Shown: in pieces, positions 8,613 to 16,634 of the stretch | Layout: each line of letters begins with the position of its first letter | Position numbering within the stretch: the stretch's first letter is position 1 | Assembly (NCBI GenBank): GCA_019163175.1 | Contig: JAFLKN010000015.1 | Location: 310,001 to 374,000 of the forward strand | Reading direction: 5' to 3' | DNA: 64,000 bases | DNA from: Prolixibacteraceae bacterium | GTDB taxonomy: Bacteria > Bacteroidota > Bacteroidia > Bacteroidales > Prolixibacteraceae | The notes under the pieces: model-generated | The model's database searches: none | Seen by the model: the letters and a program-made list of their open reading frames with translations, nothing else | What the model was told of the DNA's origin: nothing | Translations under genes and position numbers: made by a program

Positions 8613-8644
8613 CAAAGCTACAACTATTTTAAGCAATATTTCAA
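8613..8644 (-). promoter_or_regulatory. Candidate promoter of yidD, implying a leaderless transcript
   Basis: Minus-strand TAGCTTTG (8613-8620) matches TAnnTTTG, with a TTG at 8642-8644 (21-bp gap). The -7 box ends 6 bp before the ATG, so transcription would start at or very near the start codon. Confidence 0.35.
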
Positions 8645-8700
8645 CGCGTGAAGTGAAACAAATGCAGTAATCTTAATTCAATTTAATGCTTAAATATCAG

Positions 8701-9513
8701 CTAATAAATTGATGCATAGCCTGAAGAAGTTCTAAGCGGTGGATTTGTAGTAACTCTTTTTGCAGCAATTGTTTTCATGAAAGGAAGTGATTCCTGCCAG
8801 AACTGCAATTTTTCGAGCGAATGTTTGAGTAGCCAATTGTACAGTTCGTCATTATTAAATTGTTTGCTGATGTCGTGCCCTTGATTAACCAGACGAGTAT
8901 ATTTAACCTCAGCCTTTAATTTCTCCATTGCTTTTACCATTACTTCTGACCGGCTGATTGGAATTTGACGGTCGGCAGTTCCATGAAAAACCCAGGTCGG
9001 AATTTTGCTCAGGGTACCGGCCCATTTTACATCGGCACCGCCGCACATTGGCGAAATGGCTGCAAAACGTTCAGGCATCCGGTTGGCCAGAGCCCAGGTT
9101 CCGAAACCGCCCATACTCATACCAATCAAATAAACCCGCGAATTGTCAACCTTCAATTTGCCTGCAACTTCGTCGAAAACCGGATTAAACCAGTCTTCAG
9201 ACGACCAGTTTTTGTTCCATGGACATTGTGGCGATACAACAATGAAATCTACTTTTTTACCCTTTTGCAGGTAATATGGCAATCCGTAACGTTCCAGACT
9301 TTCGAGATTTTTACCACTTGCATGGCGTCCGTGCAGGTAAAATATAACAGGCCATTTTTTATTGGGATCCTTGCCGTAATCTTCAGGAAGATGTAAAAGG
9401 TAGTTGTATTTTACCTTCTTGAGCGTTGCTGATGCAATAGCCTTTGGAGAAATAAAACCTAGTGAAAGAATGAAAATAAGGCAAAAATGGATATGTGTTT
9501 TTATGTATTTCAA
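8701..9513 (-). CDS. Secreted alpha/beta hydrolase (esterase/prolyl-oligopeptidase-like)
   Basis: A 270-residue exported hydrolase. A signal peptide (FCLIFILSLGFISPKAIAS) is followed by the fold's landmarks: oxyanion FYLHGRHASGKN, nucleophile elbow GMSMGGFG (Ser), acid in FHGTADRQIP (Asp) and His in NQGHDI. It resembles PHB-depolymerase-like and carboxylesterase families that act on esters in the periplasm or outside. The start is a TTG at 9511-9513: an in-frame stop lies ten bases upstream, there is no ATG between, and later Met codons fall after the signal peptide. The last ~25 residues, rich in Ser/Thr/Pro, do not look like the family. Substrate unknown. Confidence 0.8.
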   Translation of the reverse strand: MKYIKTHIHFCLIFILSLGFISPKAIASATLKKVKYNYLLHLPEDYGKDPNKKWPVIFYLHGRHASGKNLESLERYGLPYYLQKGKKVDFIVVSPQCPWNKNWSSEDWFNPVFDEVAGKLKVDNSRVYLIGMSMGGFGTWALANRMPERFAAISPMCGGADVKWAGTLSKIPTWVFHGTADRQIPISRSEVMVKAMEKLKAEVKYTRLVNQGHDISKQFNNDELYNWLLKHSLEKLQFWQESLPFMKTIAAKRVTTNPPLRTSSGYASIY

Positions 9514-9598
9514 GCTTCTGTTTTAACTGTTTCGTTGGTGAAGCTATGAAAATTGAACCAGACCACCTGAACTATTAACAATTTTTAATAAAAAATAA

Positions 9599-9637
9599 GA
9601 AAGGGAAGATGGCTATTTTAGGCCAATCTTCCCTTTC
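9599..9637 (-). terminator. Terminator of the ROK kinase gene
   Basis: A long stem (GAAAGGGAAGAT / ATCTTCCCTTTC plus an inner GGC/GCC) followed on the minus strand by a T-rich stretch. It lies between the kinase stop (9693) and the esterase. Confidence 0.8.
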
Positions 9638-9692
9638 TATTTTATCGAAACTCAAAGTTTTACTGACTAATAATCAGCGTGTTCCGAATTTA

Positions 9693-10670
9693 CTATTTTT
9701 CAATTTCTTTATACACCAAGGCGCTGGCGCCAACAATGGCTGCATCACCAGCTTTTAACTGAGAAGGCAAAATTTTGATCTTATTTTGGTAAATCGGCAA
9801 CAGATGTTCTTCCATACTTTCTTTGGTTGGCTTGAAAATATAGTCACCTGCAGCGGTAGGTCCGCCAAACAAGAAGATAGCTTCCGGGCTCAAATAATGA
9901 ACAGTATCGGCTAATCCTCGGCCCAGCCATTTTCCGGTGAGTTCAAAAACTTCCTTCGCAATTTTATCCCCTTTCTCCGCAGCTTCAAAAATCATTTTCG
10001 AATCCAATTCGCGGTATGATTTGTCGGCAAGTAAACTATCGTTTGCATTGTATTTTACCAGAAGTTCAAAAGCGGTGCGCTTCATTCCTGAGGCAGAGCA
10101 ATAAGCTTCGAGATGACCCAAAGCGCCGCATCCACATGGCCGACCACCGGCAACCAGTGTTGTATGTCCGCATTCGCCTGCAAAGCCGTCGTTCCCGTAT
10201 ACCAGATCGCCATTTACTACCAATCCGCTGCCAACTCCGGTTCCAAGGGTGTACATCACAAAGTTTTTCATGCCTTTGGCTCCACCGTATATCATTTCTC
10301 CCATTGCTGCCGCATTTGCGTCATTAGTCAGTGCAATGGTTGCAAATTCAGGAAATTTGTTTTGCAAAAGTTTAACCAGGTGCACAACACCACGAAATGA
10401 TAAGTTTGGTGCATAGTCAATTGTTCCGGTGTAATAATTACCGTTTGGAGCGCCAATTCCGATACCTAAAATTTCTATTTCGGCATTCAACAATTTCACC
10501 GATTTAATCAGTTCACGGATGGCCACAGTCAAATCGTCGATATAAAGGTCAATATCACCATGCGAAGGAGTATTGATGTTTCCTTTGACCATTACATTTC
10601 CCAAATTGTCAACAACGCCAATGGCCGTATTTGTTCCGCCTATGTCGACACCTATTGCTACATTTTTCAT
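9693..10670 (-). CDS. ROK-family sugar kinase (glucokinase-like)
   Basis: A 325-residue ROK protein: phosphate-binding VDIGGTNTAIGVVD at the N-terminus, LTNDANAAAMGE with the catalytic Asp, TLGTGVGSGLVVNG, and the zinc site in GHTTLVAGGRPCGCGALGHLE. It phosphorylates glucose or a related hexose with ATP in the cytoplasm. In the usual zinc motif CxCGxxGCxE the third cysteine is replaced here by His (GHLE), which may still bind zinc. It is not a repressor-type ROK because there is no N-terminal helix-turn-helix. The gene has its own terminator. Confidence 0.87.
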   Translation of the reverse strand: MKNVAIGVDIGGTNTAIGVVDNLGNVMVKGNINTPSHGDIDLYIDDLTVAIRELIKSVKLLNAEIEILGIGIGAPNGNYYTGTIDYAPNLSFRGVVHLVKLLQNKFPEFATIALTNDANAAAMGEMIYGGAKGMKNFVMYTLGTGVGSGLVVNGDLVYGNDGFAGECGHTTLVAGGRPCGCGALGHLEAYCSASGMKRTAFELLVKYNANDSLLADKSYRELDSKMIFEAAEKGDKIAKEVFELTGKWLGRGLADTVHYLSPEAIFLFGGPTAAGDYIFKPTKESMEEHLLPIYQNKIKILPSQLKAGDAAIVGASALVYKEIEK

Positions 10671-10998
10671 GTTTGAATAATTTTTTTTAATGCGGCAAGA
10701 AATATTACATGATATATCTGTTAAATTTTTACCGGTTGGTACTAACCAATCATGTCTATCTCAGCTCTTTAGTTTGTTTAGTTTTTTGTCTGAATTGATT
10801 TATTTTTATCCGAACAAAATTAAAAATTTAATCCATTTAAAACCGGCTGCATCAAAGATTCCTTGGTTAAAAAAACATAAAACAGCCTAAACTTAACATG
10901 TCATTAATCAGCTAACGAACCTTCTCAGAAATAAAAAACGGAATACCAATTGTCCAATTAACAAGGTATTCCGCATATGTTTTATTTACGAATTCATA
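10671..10998. other. Intergenic region between ROK kinase and mrp
   Basis: About 330 AT-rich bases. It contains the mrp terminator (10932-10973) and presumably the kinase promoter near 10680-10760, though no clean TAnnTTTG is seen on the minus strand. The 66-codon plus-strand ORF inside (10690-10890) has no recognisable features and is not called. Confidence 0.5.
10932..10973 (-). terminator. Terminator of the holB-mrp housekeeping run
   Basis: Stem CGGAATACC / GGTATTCCG followed on the minus strand by TTTTTTAT, 25 bp past the mrp stop codon. Confidence 0.82.
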
Positions 10999-12114
10999 TT
11001 ATTTCCGGCTGACTTTCACCTTTTTTGTCGGATCCAGACTTTCATTTCGGTTATCGACTTCACGAATCACATTGGCTGCAATTTCGGTAAAAACTTTACC
11101 AATAATCGAATTTTCATCGTAAGCTACCGGGTTTCCAGAGTCGCCGCCTTCCCTGATTCCCTGAACGATCGGAACCTGCCCGAGTAAAGGCAATTCAAGT
11201 TTTTCAGCCAACTTTACACCACCATCTTGCCCAAAAATGTAGTATTTGTTATCTGGAAGTTCTTCAGGAGTGAACCAGGCCATATTTTCAACCAGACCAA
11301 GAACGGGAACATCAACACCTTTACCTTTAAACATGTTAACCCCGCGTATCACGTCGGCCAGAGCAACATCCTGAGGAGTTGTAACAATTATTGCTCCGGT
11401 TACCGGAACTGTTTGCACCAGGGTCAGGTGAATGTCGCTGGTTCCCGGAGGCAGGTCGAAAAGCAAATAATCCAGTGTTCCCCAATTTCCGTCGGTAATC
11501 AGTTGTTTTAGGGCATTGGAGGCCATTGGTCCGCGCCACACAACAGCATCTTCGGTGGCTACAAAAAACCCAATCGATAAAAAGCTTACGCCAAATTTGC
11601 TAATTGGTTGAATCCGTTCTTTTCCATCAACCCGCACGCCTGCCGGACGAATATCTTCGGCTCCAAACATTTTGGGGATCGATGGTCCATAAATATCAGC
11701 GTCAATCAACCCAACCTTTGCACCGGTTTTGGCTAAAGCTATGGCCAGATTTACAGAAACGGTTGATTTCCCCACTCCACCTTTTCCGGAAGCGACGGCA
11801 ATCAGGTTTTTCACGCCGGGCAAAATCGGGCGTTCCATCTGGTGAATGGCTTTGGCGGTGATGTTTCCTTTAATTTCAACATCCGGGCCATGTTGGGCAA
11901 GAATAGCTTCTTCGCAAGCAGCAATAACTGCCGCCATATTCGGGTCGTCTGACCGCTGAAAAACCAGTGAAAAGGTAACTTTCTTACCGGCAACCCTGAT
12001 TTCCTGAGCCATGTCGAGCGAAACAACATCCTGATTTCCGCCGGGGAAAATAACTGTCCGCAGAGCATCGGTTATATTTTTGGGAACAATTAATTTACGT
12101 GGTATTTCTGTCAT
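10999..12114 (-). CDS. mrp: Mrp/NBP35-type P-loop ATPase with N-terminal MIP18 (DUF59) domain
   Basis: A 371-residue protein. Residues ~5-90 form the MIP18/DUF59 domain, followed by the deviant Walker A GKGGVGKS (about residues 111-118), LIDADIYGPSIP and DLPPGTSD. The family (ApbC/Mrp) carries and transfers iron-sulfur clusters. The usual CxxC cluster motif after VENM is absent: the segment reads VENMAWFTPEELPDNKYYIFG, and the only cysteine in the protein is in the DUF59 domain (AACEEA). This fits my memory of other Bacteroidota members. It is the last gene of the minus-strand run before a strong terminator. Confidence 0.88.
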   Translation of the reverse strand: MTEIPRKLIVPKNITDALRTVIFPGGNQDVVSLDMAQEIRVAGKKVTFSLVFQRSDDPNMAAVIAACEEAILAQHGPDVEIKGNITAKAIHQMERPILPGVKNLIAVASGKGGVGKSTVSVNLAIALAKTGAKVGLIDADIYGPSIPKMFGAEDIRPAGVRVDGKERIQPISKFGVSFLSIGFFVATEDAVVWRGPMASNALKQLITDGNWGTLDYLLFDLPPGTSDIHLTLVQTVPVTGAIIVTTPQDVALADVIRGVNMFKGKGVDVPVLGLVENMAWFTPEELPDNKYYIFGQDGGVKLAEKLELPLLGQVPIVQGIREGGDSGNPVAYDENSIIGKVFTEIAANVIREVDNRNESLDPTKKVKVSRK

Positions 12115-12165
12115 TCTATTTTAAATTTATTATTTGTTTGAATATTGTATCGTCTTTAAAACAAC

Positions 12166-12561
12166 TTATTCCATTCCAAGTTCAGTCATCGGATTCCAGA
12201 AGTGTTTTTCAAAGTCAATAATTTGATCATCAATCACCTGAATACCTTCAGCTTCGAGCAGCTCCTGCATAATAGTTGACGAGCCAAAATGATGTTTACC
12301 GGTTAACAATCCGTTTCGGTTAACCACCCGATGCGCCGGAACATACGGAAATTGCAGTCCAGCATTGTTCATGGCCCAACCAACCATGCGCGATGACTGA
12401 GCCGTGCCCAAATACGTAGCGATAGCACCATAACTGGTTACTTTTCCCGCAGGTATCAACCGGACTACTTCGTAGACTTTATCGTAAAATGAAGAAGCCT
12501 CCCCCGACCCCTCCGAAGGAGGGGAGAAAGAACCGGTATTCGTAGATGTATTTTTTGACAT
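12166..12561 (-). CDS. Alkyltransferase-like protein (ATL), MGMT fold without the active Cys
   Basis: A 131-residue protein. Residues 25-110 match the O6-methylguanine-DNA methyltransferase DNA-binding domain (VVRLIPAGKVTSYGAIA, SRMVGWAMNNAG), but the active-site PCHRV is PAHRV (Ala76), so it cannot accept an alkyl group. ATL proteins bind O6-alkylguanine and flag it for nucleotide excision repair. Residues ~12-23 (FSPPSEGSGEAS) are encoded by a GC-rich palindromic repeat (12497-12530), making an N-terminal extension that looks like a repeat inserted in the gene. No later in-frame Met precedes the domain. Lies 82 bp after trmB. Confidence 0.85.
   Translation of the reverse strand: MSKNTSTNTGSFSPPSEGSGEASSFYDKVYEVVRLIPAGKVTSYGAIATYLGTAQSSRMVGWAMNNAGLQFPYVPAHRVVNRNGLLTGKHHFGSSTIMQELLEAEGIQVIDDQIIDFEKHFWNPMTELGME
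12497..12530. repeat. GC-rich palindromic repeat within the ATL coding start
   Basis: The palindrome CCCCTCC-GAA-GGAGGGG (12508-12524), flanked by CCTCCCCCGA. It resembles the repeat after pgk (19532-19564) and the larger structure at 35305-35391, but here it lies inside an open reading frame. Confidence 0.65.
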
Positions 12562-12603
12562 TGAATTCTCGTTAAAATTAAACGGTTATGAATTTCAACT
12601 TTT

Positions 12604-12642
12604 CCAAAGTCTCTCCTAAAGGGAGATTTAGAGGGGCTTCCC
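12604..12642. repeat. Palindromic intergenic repeat between trmB and ATL
   Basis: CTCTCCTAAAGGGAGATTTAGAGG-type sequence with an inverted TCTCC/GGAGA core, of the same general kind as other CCT/AGG-rich repeats in the window. It directly abuts the trmB stop codon. Confidence 0.5.
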
Positions 12643-12643
12643 T

Positions 12644-13384
12644 TTATTCTTTCGCGCTGCGGCCAAAACTACGATACGGATCTTTCTCAATTTCAACTTC
12701 GGGTTCGCGAAGCGGATTCTTATGACTGAGACGGAAAGCCAGATATTTGATACTCAATCCGCGATCGAGCCACTGTTTTTCGTAAAAAGTTTGAATGGAG
12801 AGCACTTCATCGAGCAATTCCGAATTGTATAAATCATCAGTTTGGCGAATTACTTCGAATTGGTTTTCAGCAACCATGGCTTCGGTATATTGATACATGA
12901 AATTGCTGTCAGACTTCAGGTGGATGATTCCGTTTGGAGTCATAATCTGGCGGTAATTTTCAATGAAATTGGTAGCAGTTAGTCTTTTGCGTGTCTTTTT
13001 CATTTGTGGATCAGGAAAAGTGAGCCAGATTTCGGCCACTTCGCCCGCAGCAAAAAACATACGGATGTTTTCGATGTTGGTGCGCAAAAATCCAACATTT
13101 TTCAGACCCAAATCTATAGCCTGAGTGGCTCCCTTCCACATTCGGGAACCTTTTATGTCGATGCCAATAAAATTAAATTCAGGAAAATGTGTTGCCAGTT
13201 TTACGGTATATTCACCTTTGCCACAGCCAAGCTCAAGAATAATCGGATTGCTGTTTCCAAAAAAAGCTTCGCTCCATTTTCCTTTAAACCTGAATTTTGC
13301 TGCTTGTAATTCTTTGTAAGTAATTTGAACTACGTGTTCGTAGGTTGCCAGATCGGCAAATTTCGATAATTTATTCTTCCCCAC
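12644..13384 (-). CDS. trmB: tRNA (guanine-N7-)-methyltransferase TrmB
   Basis: A 246-residue SAM-dependent methyltransferase that makes m7G46 in tRNA. Visible motifs: SAM site [29 protein letters not shown], and the TrmB signature [17 protein letters not shown], where the Asp-Pro-Gln region is catalytic. The best start is a GTG at 13382-13384; there is no upstream ATG in frame before a stop. The gene is 11 bp after gldH in a minus-strand run with holB and ricT. Full length. Confidence 0.92.
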   Translation of the reverse strand: MGKNKLSKFADLATYEHVVQITYKELQAAKFRFKGKWSEAFFGNSNPIILELGCGKGEYTVKLATHFPEFNFIGIDIKGSRMWKGATQAIDLGLKNVGFLRTNIENIRMFFAAGEVAEIWLTFPDPQMKKTRKRLTATNFIENYRQIMTPNGIIHLKSDSNFMYQYTEAMVAENQFEVIRQTDDLYNSELLDEVLSIQTFYEKQWLDRGLSIKYLAFRLSHKNPLREPEVEIEKDPYRSFGRSAKE

Positions 13385-13395
13385 AATGCTCTCGT

Positions 13396-13866
13396 TTAGT
13401 AGGTTTTCTCAATTCGGATGCCAATGTCGCGGATTCCTTCAAGCACATTGTCGCGCATTCCTTGTTTAATCATGAATTTGTATTCCCCTTTTCGTGGAAA
13501 GTAAACGCTGTTTTTAAAAAGAATCTGGTTGTCGTGCAAGCCCCCGATTCCACTGCCTTTCCATTTGCCTGAAGGTTCGGCCAGGGTAAATTCAACGGTA
13601 TCTGTCCGCATTTTTCCGTCAGGAGAATTTACAGTTAAAAACAGCCAAAGGTTGCTGTACGCGTATGATCCTTTGTTCCGGATGTTGACATACAAATTGT
13701 GGTTTTTTATGGTGTCGGTAAGTTGAACGTTAAAAACTACAACCGAATCTTTGTTCCATCCCTTTTTATCCAGTTCGTAATACGATTCGAAAACCCTTTT
13801 ACGGTCGCACGAAACGATGCCTACCAGTATGAATACAATTATAAAATAGGAGAAAATCTGCTTCAT
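13396..13866 (-). CDS. gldH: Gliding motility lipoprotein GldH
   Basis: A 156-residue lipoprotein (signal [12 protein letters not shown], lipid Cys20) with the GldH pattern: [19 protein letters not shown], the [20 protein letters not shown] stretch, and the [13 protein letters not shown] turn near the middle. GldH is one of the Bacteroidota lipoproteins needed for gliding in some species and is also present in non-gliders with type IX secretion. The ATG overlaps the stop of ricT by 4 bp, a linkage common in the phylum. Confidence 0.9.
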   Translation of the reverse strand: MKQIFSYFIIVFILVGIVSCDRKRVFESYYELDKKGWNKDSVVVFNVQLTDTIKNHNLYVNIRNKGSYAYSNLWLFLTVNSPDGKMRTDTVEFTLAEPSGKWKGSGIGGLHDNQILFKNSVYFPRKGEYKFMIKQGMRDNVLEGIRDIGIRIEKTY

Positions 13867-14990
13867 GATTTTGGTTTGAATTTTCTGCGGCGGTTGTTGT
13901 TACTGCGCTTTTTACTGCCGGAGTTTTTGGGCTCATCGAAACGGGTTAAAGAGTCACGGTCGGAACCAGCTTCGAATTCAAATTTTTCGACCTTTGGTTT
14001 GAGTTCCTGCTCCTGAAGTAAATGGGCAACTTTATTCCCCTTTTTGTTCCATTGTATAATTTCCTTTACCCGATCAACAGGCACTGGTATAAAGGTTCCT
14101 GATTTATCGCCAATTTGTGAATACCAATAAATCCGGCCAAAAATATCGGCTTTCTGGTATTGATAGGTTCCGTTTTCCGACTCAAGGTGAATATTCGTTG
14201 GTGGAAAATCTTTCTGTGCATCAATATAGGTATCCACCTCGAAGTTGAGGCAACATTTCAGTTTTCCGCACTGTCCGGCCAGTTTTTGCGGGTTAAGCGA
14301 AATATCCTGATAACGCGCGGCATTGGTAGTAACCGAGACAAAATTGTTGATCCACGAAGCACAGCAGATTTCGCGTCCACAAGGGCCAATTCCACCGATG
14401 CGGCCAGCTTCCTGGCGGGCTCCGATCTGTTTCATTTCAACACGAATCCTGAATGTATCAGCCAGAACTTTTATAAGCTGGCGGAAGTCAACACGGTCGT
14501 CGGCCAAATAATAGAAAATCGCTTTGGTCCGGTCGCCCTGATATTCAACATCACCAATCTTCATATTCAGCTGCAGATCAAGCGCAATCTGGCGCGATTT
14601 GAGCATGGTCTGATGTTCGAGCGCAATGGATTCCTTCCATTTGTCAATGTCGGCCTGTTTGGCTTTGCGGTATATTTTACGAATTTCGCCGTTGATCAGG
14701 GTAACTTTGTGCTTTCTCATCTGCTCAATTACCAAATCGCCGGTCAACGAAACAATTCCGATATCATGACCTGGATTGGCTTCAACGGCAATTAAGTCAC
14801 CTGCATTCAGCTTTAGATTGTTTACATTCCGGAAATAATCTTTGCGGGTATTCTTGAAACGAACCTCAACCAAATCGGTCGGATTGGCAATGTTGATCAC
14901 ATCGTCCAACCAATCGTAAACATTCAGCTTAGAGCAGGTACCCCCGTGACCGTTACAACAGCCGCGATCGACCAAATTCTGATCATCCAT
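13863..14990 (-). CDS. ricT: RicT/YaaT-like PSP1-domain protein
   Basis: A 375-residue protein with the PSP1/RicT core. It contains the cysteine-rich GPCGREICCASW and AGQCGKLKCCLNFE motifs that in RicT proteins help hold an iron-sulfur cluster, and an N-terminal GCCNGHGGTCSKLNVYDWL segment typical of Bacteroidota versions. The C-terminal tail is basic and low complexity (SGSKKRSNNNRRRKFKPK), suggesting nucleic-acid contact. In Bacillus the Ric complex affects RNase Y-dependent RNA processing; the role here is not established. It overlaps gldH by 4 bp and lies 167 bp after holB. Confidence 0.85.
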   Translation of the reverse strand: MDDQNLVDRGCCNGHGGTCSKLNVYDWLDDVINIANPTDLVEVRFKNTRKDYFRNVNNLKLNAGDLIAVEANPGHDIGIVSLTGDLVIEQMRKHKVTLINGEIRKIYRKAKQADIDKWKESIALEHQTMLKSRQIALDLQLNMKIGDVEYQGDRTKAIFYYLADDRVDFRQLIKVLADTFRIRVEMKQIGARQEAGRIGGIGPCGREICCASWINNFVSVTTNAARYQDISLNPQKLAGQCGKLKCCLNFEVDTYIDAQKDFPPTNIHLESENGTYQYQKADIFGRIYWYSQIGDKSGTFIPVPVDRVKEIIQWNKKGNKVAHLLQEQELKPKVEKFEFEAGSDRDSLTRFDEPKNSGSKKRSNNNRRRKFKPKS

Positions 14991-15157
14991 AATAGTAATT
15001 TTTGCTGGCCGAAAGGTGTAAATCGAAGTTCGGTCAATAGAGTTGCATTATTGTCGCAAAAATAGTTATAAAACCCGATAAACAAAGCGGCATTTATCCT
15101 CAAAATAAAGCACCTGACAGCAGAATTCCCAAAGCTTTTTGAAGTACGCGCTATCTT

Positions 15158-16282
15158 CTATTTTCTGATCAGTTTCACAATTTTGAAAGACACATCAGTA
15201 AAAATAATTCTGGGGTTGCCGTTCATGCCAATGTGGGCAAAAGCTGTTTCGAAAACTTCAGTCAATTCCTGAATGTTCCGTTCGTTGATAAAAGGTGAGA
15301 ACCGCTTCGAAAATTCTTCTTCCTGATCGCTCATAAAAGTTAATTCTCTGTTCTTCAGGTTATAAATAAAATTTTCCCGAAGAATAATCAGGAAGTAGTT
15401 TAACAGGCTCTTCTGTTTTTCACGACCCACGCCTGAAAGCTGATCGACCCACTTGAACAGGTCAGCATACTTTCTTCCATACGAAAATCGCATCAGCTCT
15501 TTAAACCGATCAAGATTAAAAACCGTTTGCTCATCGGGCTGCAGCAGCTCAATGGCTTTCCCATAATTGCCTTTTGCCAGATGCACTATATTTCGGATAT
15601 CGCAACCTTCAGCTTCAGGAAGCTCCTGAATGGCCTTTGTCATTGCATTGGGTTCGATGGGCGGAATGGTAATCAGCTGGCACCTGGAGCGGATCGTACT
15701 GATGATATCTTCTTCGTTTTCGGTAATCAGGATAAACAAGGTTTTTACCGGTGGTTCTTCAATCATCTTCAGCAGTTTGTTGGCACAGGCAACATGCATC
15801 TTCTCCGGAAGCCAAATGATCATGACCTTGTATTCCGATTCGTATGATTTGAGGTTGAGTTTCCGGATAATTTCTTCGCTCTGATGCGCATAAATCAAAC
15901 CCTGCGAGTTTTCAACGCCAATCTGGTCGAACCATTGGTCGATGCTGAAATACGGATTCTTAGCAATCATCATGCGCCATTCTTCCAGAAAATTGTCGGA
16001 AACAGGTTCTTTAAACTTGGGGGTTTTAATTACAGGAAACACAAAATGCAAGTCGGGATGAATCAGCTTTTTGTATTTTTTGCACGACGGACATTCGCCA
16101 CATGAGTCGTTTGCCTGACGGTTTGTACAGGCCACATACTGCGCATAAGCAATTGCCAAAGCCAGTTTGCCAGTTCCTTCAGGGCCCGCAAAAAGTTGTG
16201 CATGGCTTACCCGCTCTTCCTTCACCGACTGAATTAGCCGTTGTTTCGTGGCATCTTGTCCGATAACTTCTTTAAAAAACAT
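15158..16282 (-). CDS. holB: DNA polymerase III subunit delta'
   Basis: A 374-residue clamp-loader subunit. It starts with FKEVIGQDATKQRLIQSV and HAQLFAGPEGTGKLALA (a P-loop-like segment), followed by a four-Cys zinc site (C-x7-C-x2-C-x2-C around ANDSCGECPSCKKY), and has the LLKMIEEPP and STIRSRCQ (SRC) motifs of clamp loaders. It works in the DnaX complex that loads the sliding clamp. The order holB-ricT-gldH is a familiar Bacteroidota arrangement. Two candidate -7 boxes lie just upstream. Confidence 0.88.
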   Translation of the reverse strand: MFFKEVIGQDATKQRLIQSVKEERVSHAQLFAGPEGTGKLALAIAYAQYVACTNRQANDSCGECPSCKKYKKLIHPDLHFVFPVIKTPKFKEPVSDNFLEEWRMMIAKNPYFSIDQWFDQIGVENSQGLIYAHQSEEIIRKLNLKSYESEYKVMIIWLPEKMHVACANKLLKMIEEPPVKTLFILITENEEDIISTIRSRCQLITIPPIEPNAMTKAIQELPEAEGCDIRNIVHLAKGNYGKAIELLQPDEQTVFNLDRFKELMRFSYGRKYADLFKWVDQLSGVGREKQKSLLNYFLIILRENFIYNLKNRELTFMSDQEEEFSKRFSPFINERNIQELTEVFETAFAHIGMNGNPRIIFTDVSFKIVKLIRK

Positions 16283-16302
16283 ACTGAATAAATTGAGAAG
16301 CC

Positions 16303-16319
16303 CAAAAATAGCAAATCTA
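16303..16319 (-). promoter_or_regulatory. Two adjacent -7 boxes upstream of holB
   Basis: Minus-strand TATTTTTG (16303-16310) and TAGATTTG (16312-16319) both match TAnnTTTG, 21 and 30 bp before the holB ATG. No clear -33 element is visible. Confidence 0.4.
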
Positions 16320-16488
16320 GCCTCGAAAATAAGTCTTGCCTAAATTTAGATTGAATTTTATTGAGTGGGTGACTTGAAGTTACCCAATCAAAAGCGCATG
16401 GCAACATATCTATTTTTATGCTTAATGACATGTATTGCGGGGTGGACATCTATATAACAGATACATATAAAAAGCATTAAATAAATTT

Positions 16489-16496
16489 TATGTTTG
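16489..16496 (+). promoter_or_regulatory. Possible -7 box for the sorting-tail protein at 16635
   Basis: TATGTTTG matches TAnnTTTG but lies about 140 bp before the start codon and lacks a visible -33 partner. Confidence 0.3.
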
Positions 16497-16634
16497 GCTA
16501 TTGGATTCGATTAACAGATGCAGTAAATTAGAGATAAAAATCAAAAAACATTTACTTGATATTTCGTCACTATTAATTGAATGCATCACTTTACTATTTT
16601 CTTAAACAGTAATTTAATTGCCAATTATTTGCTC

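Larger units (their letters stand above)
16283..16634. other. Divergent intergenic region (holB / sorting-tail protein)
   Basis: About 350 AT-rich bases between divergent genes. It holds the holB -7 candidates (16303-16319, minus) and a TATGTTTG (16489-16496, plus). No coding or RNA gene is evident. Confidence 0.5.

Noticed and set aside
10690-10890. 66-codon plus-strand ORF between ROK kinase and mrp
   Set aside because: No start context, no similarity to any pattern known to me, and low-complexity AT-rich sequence.
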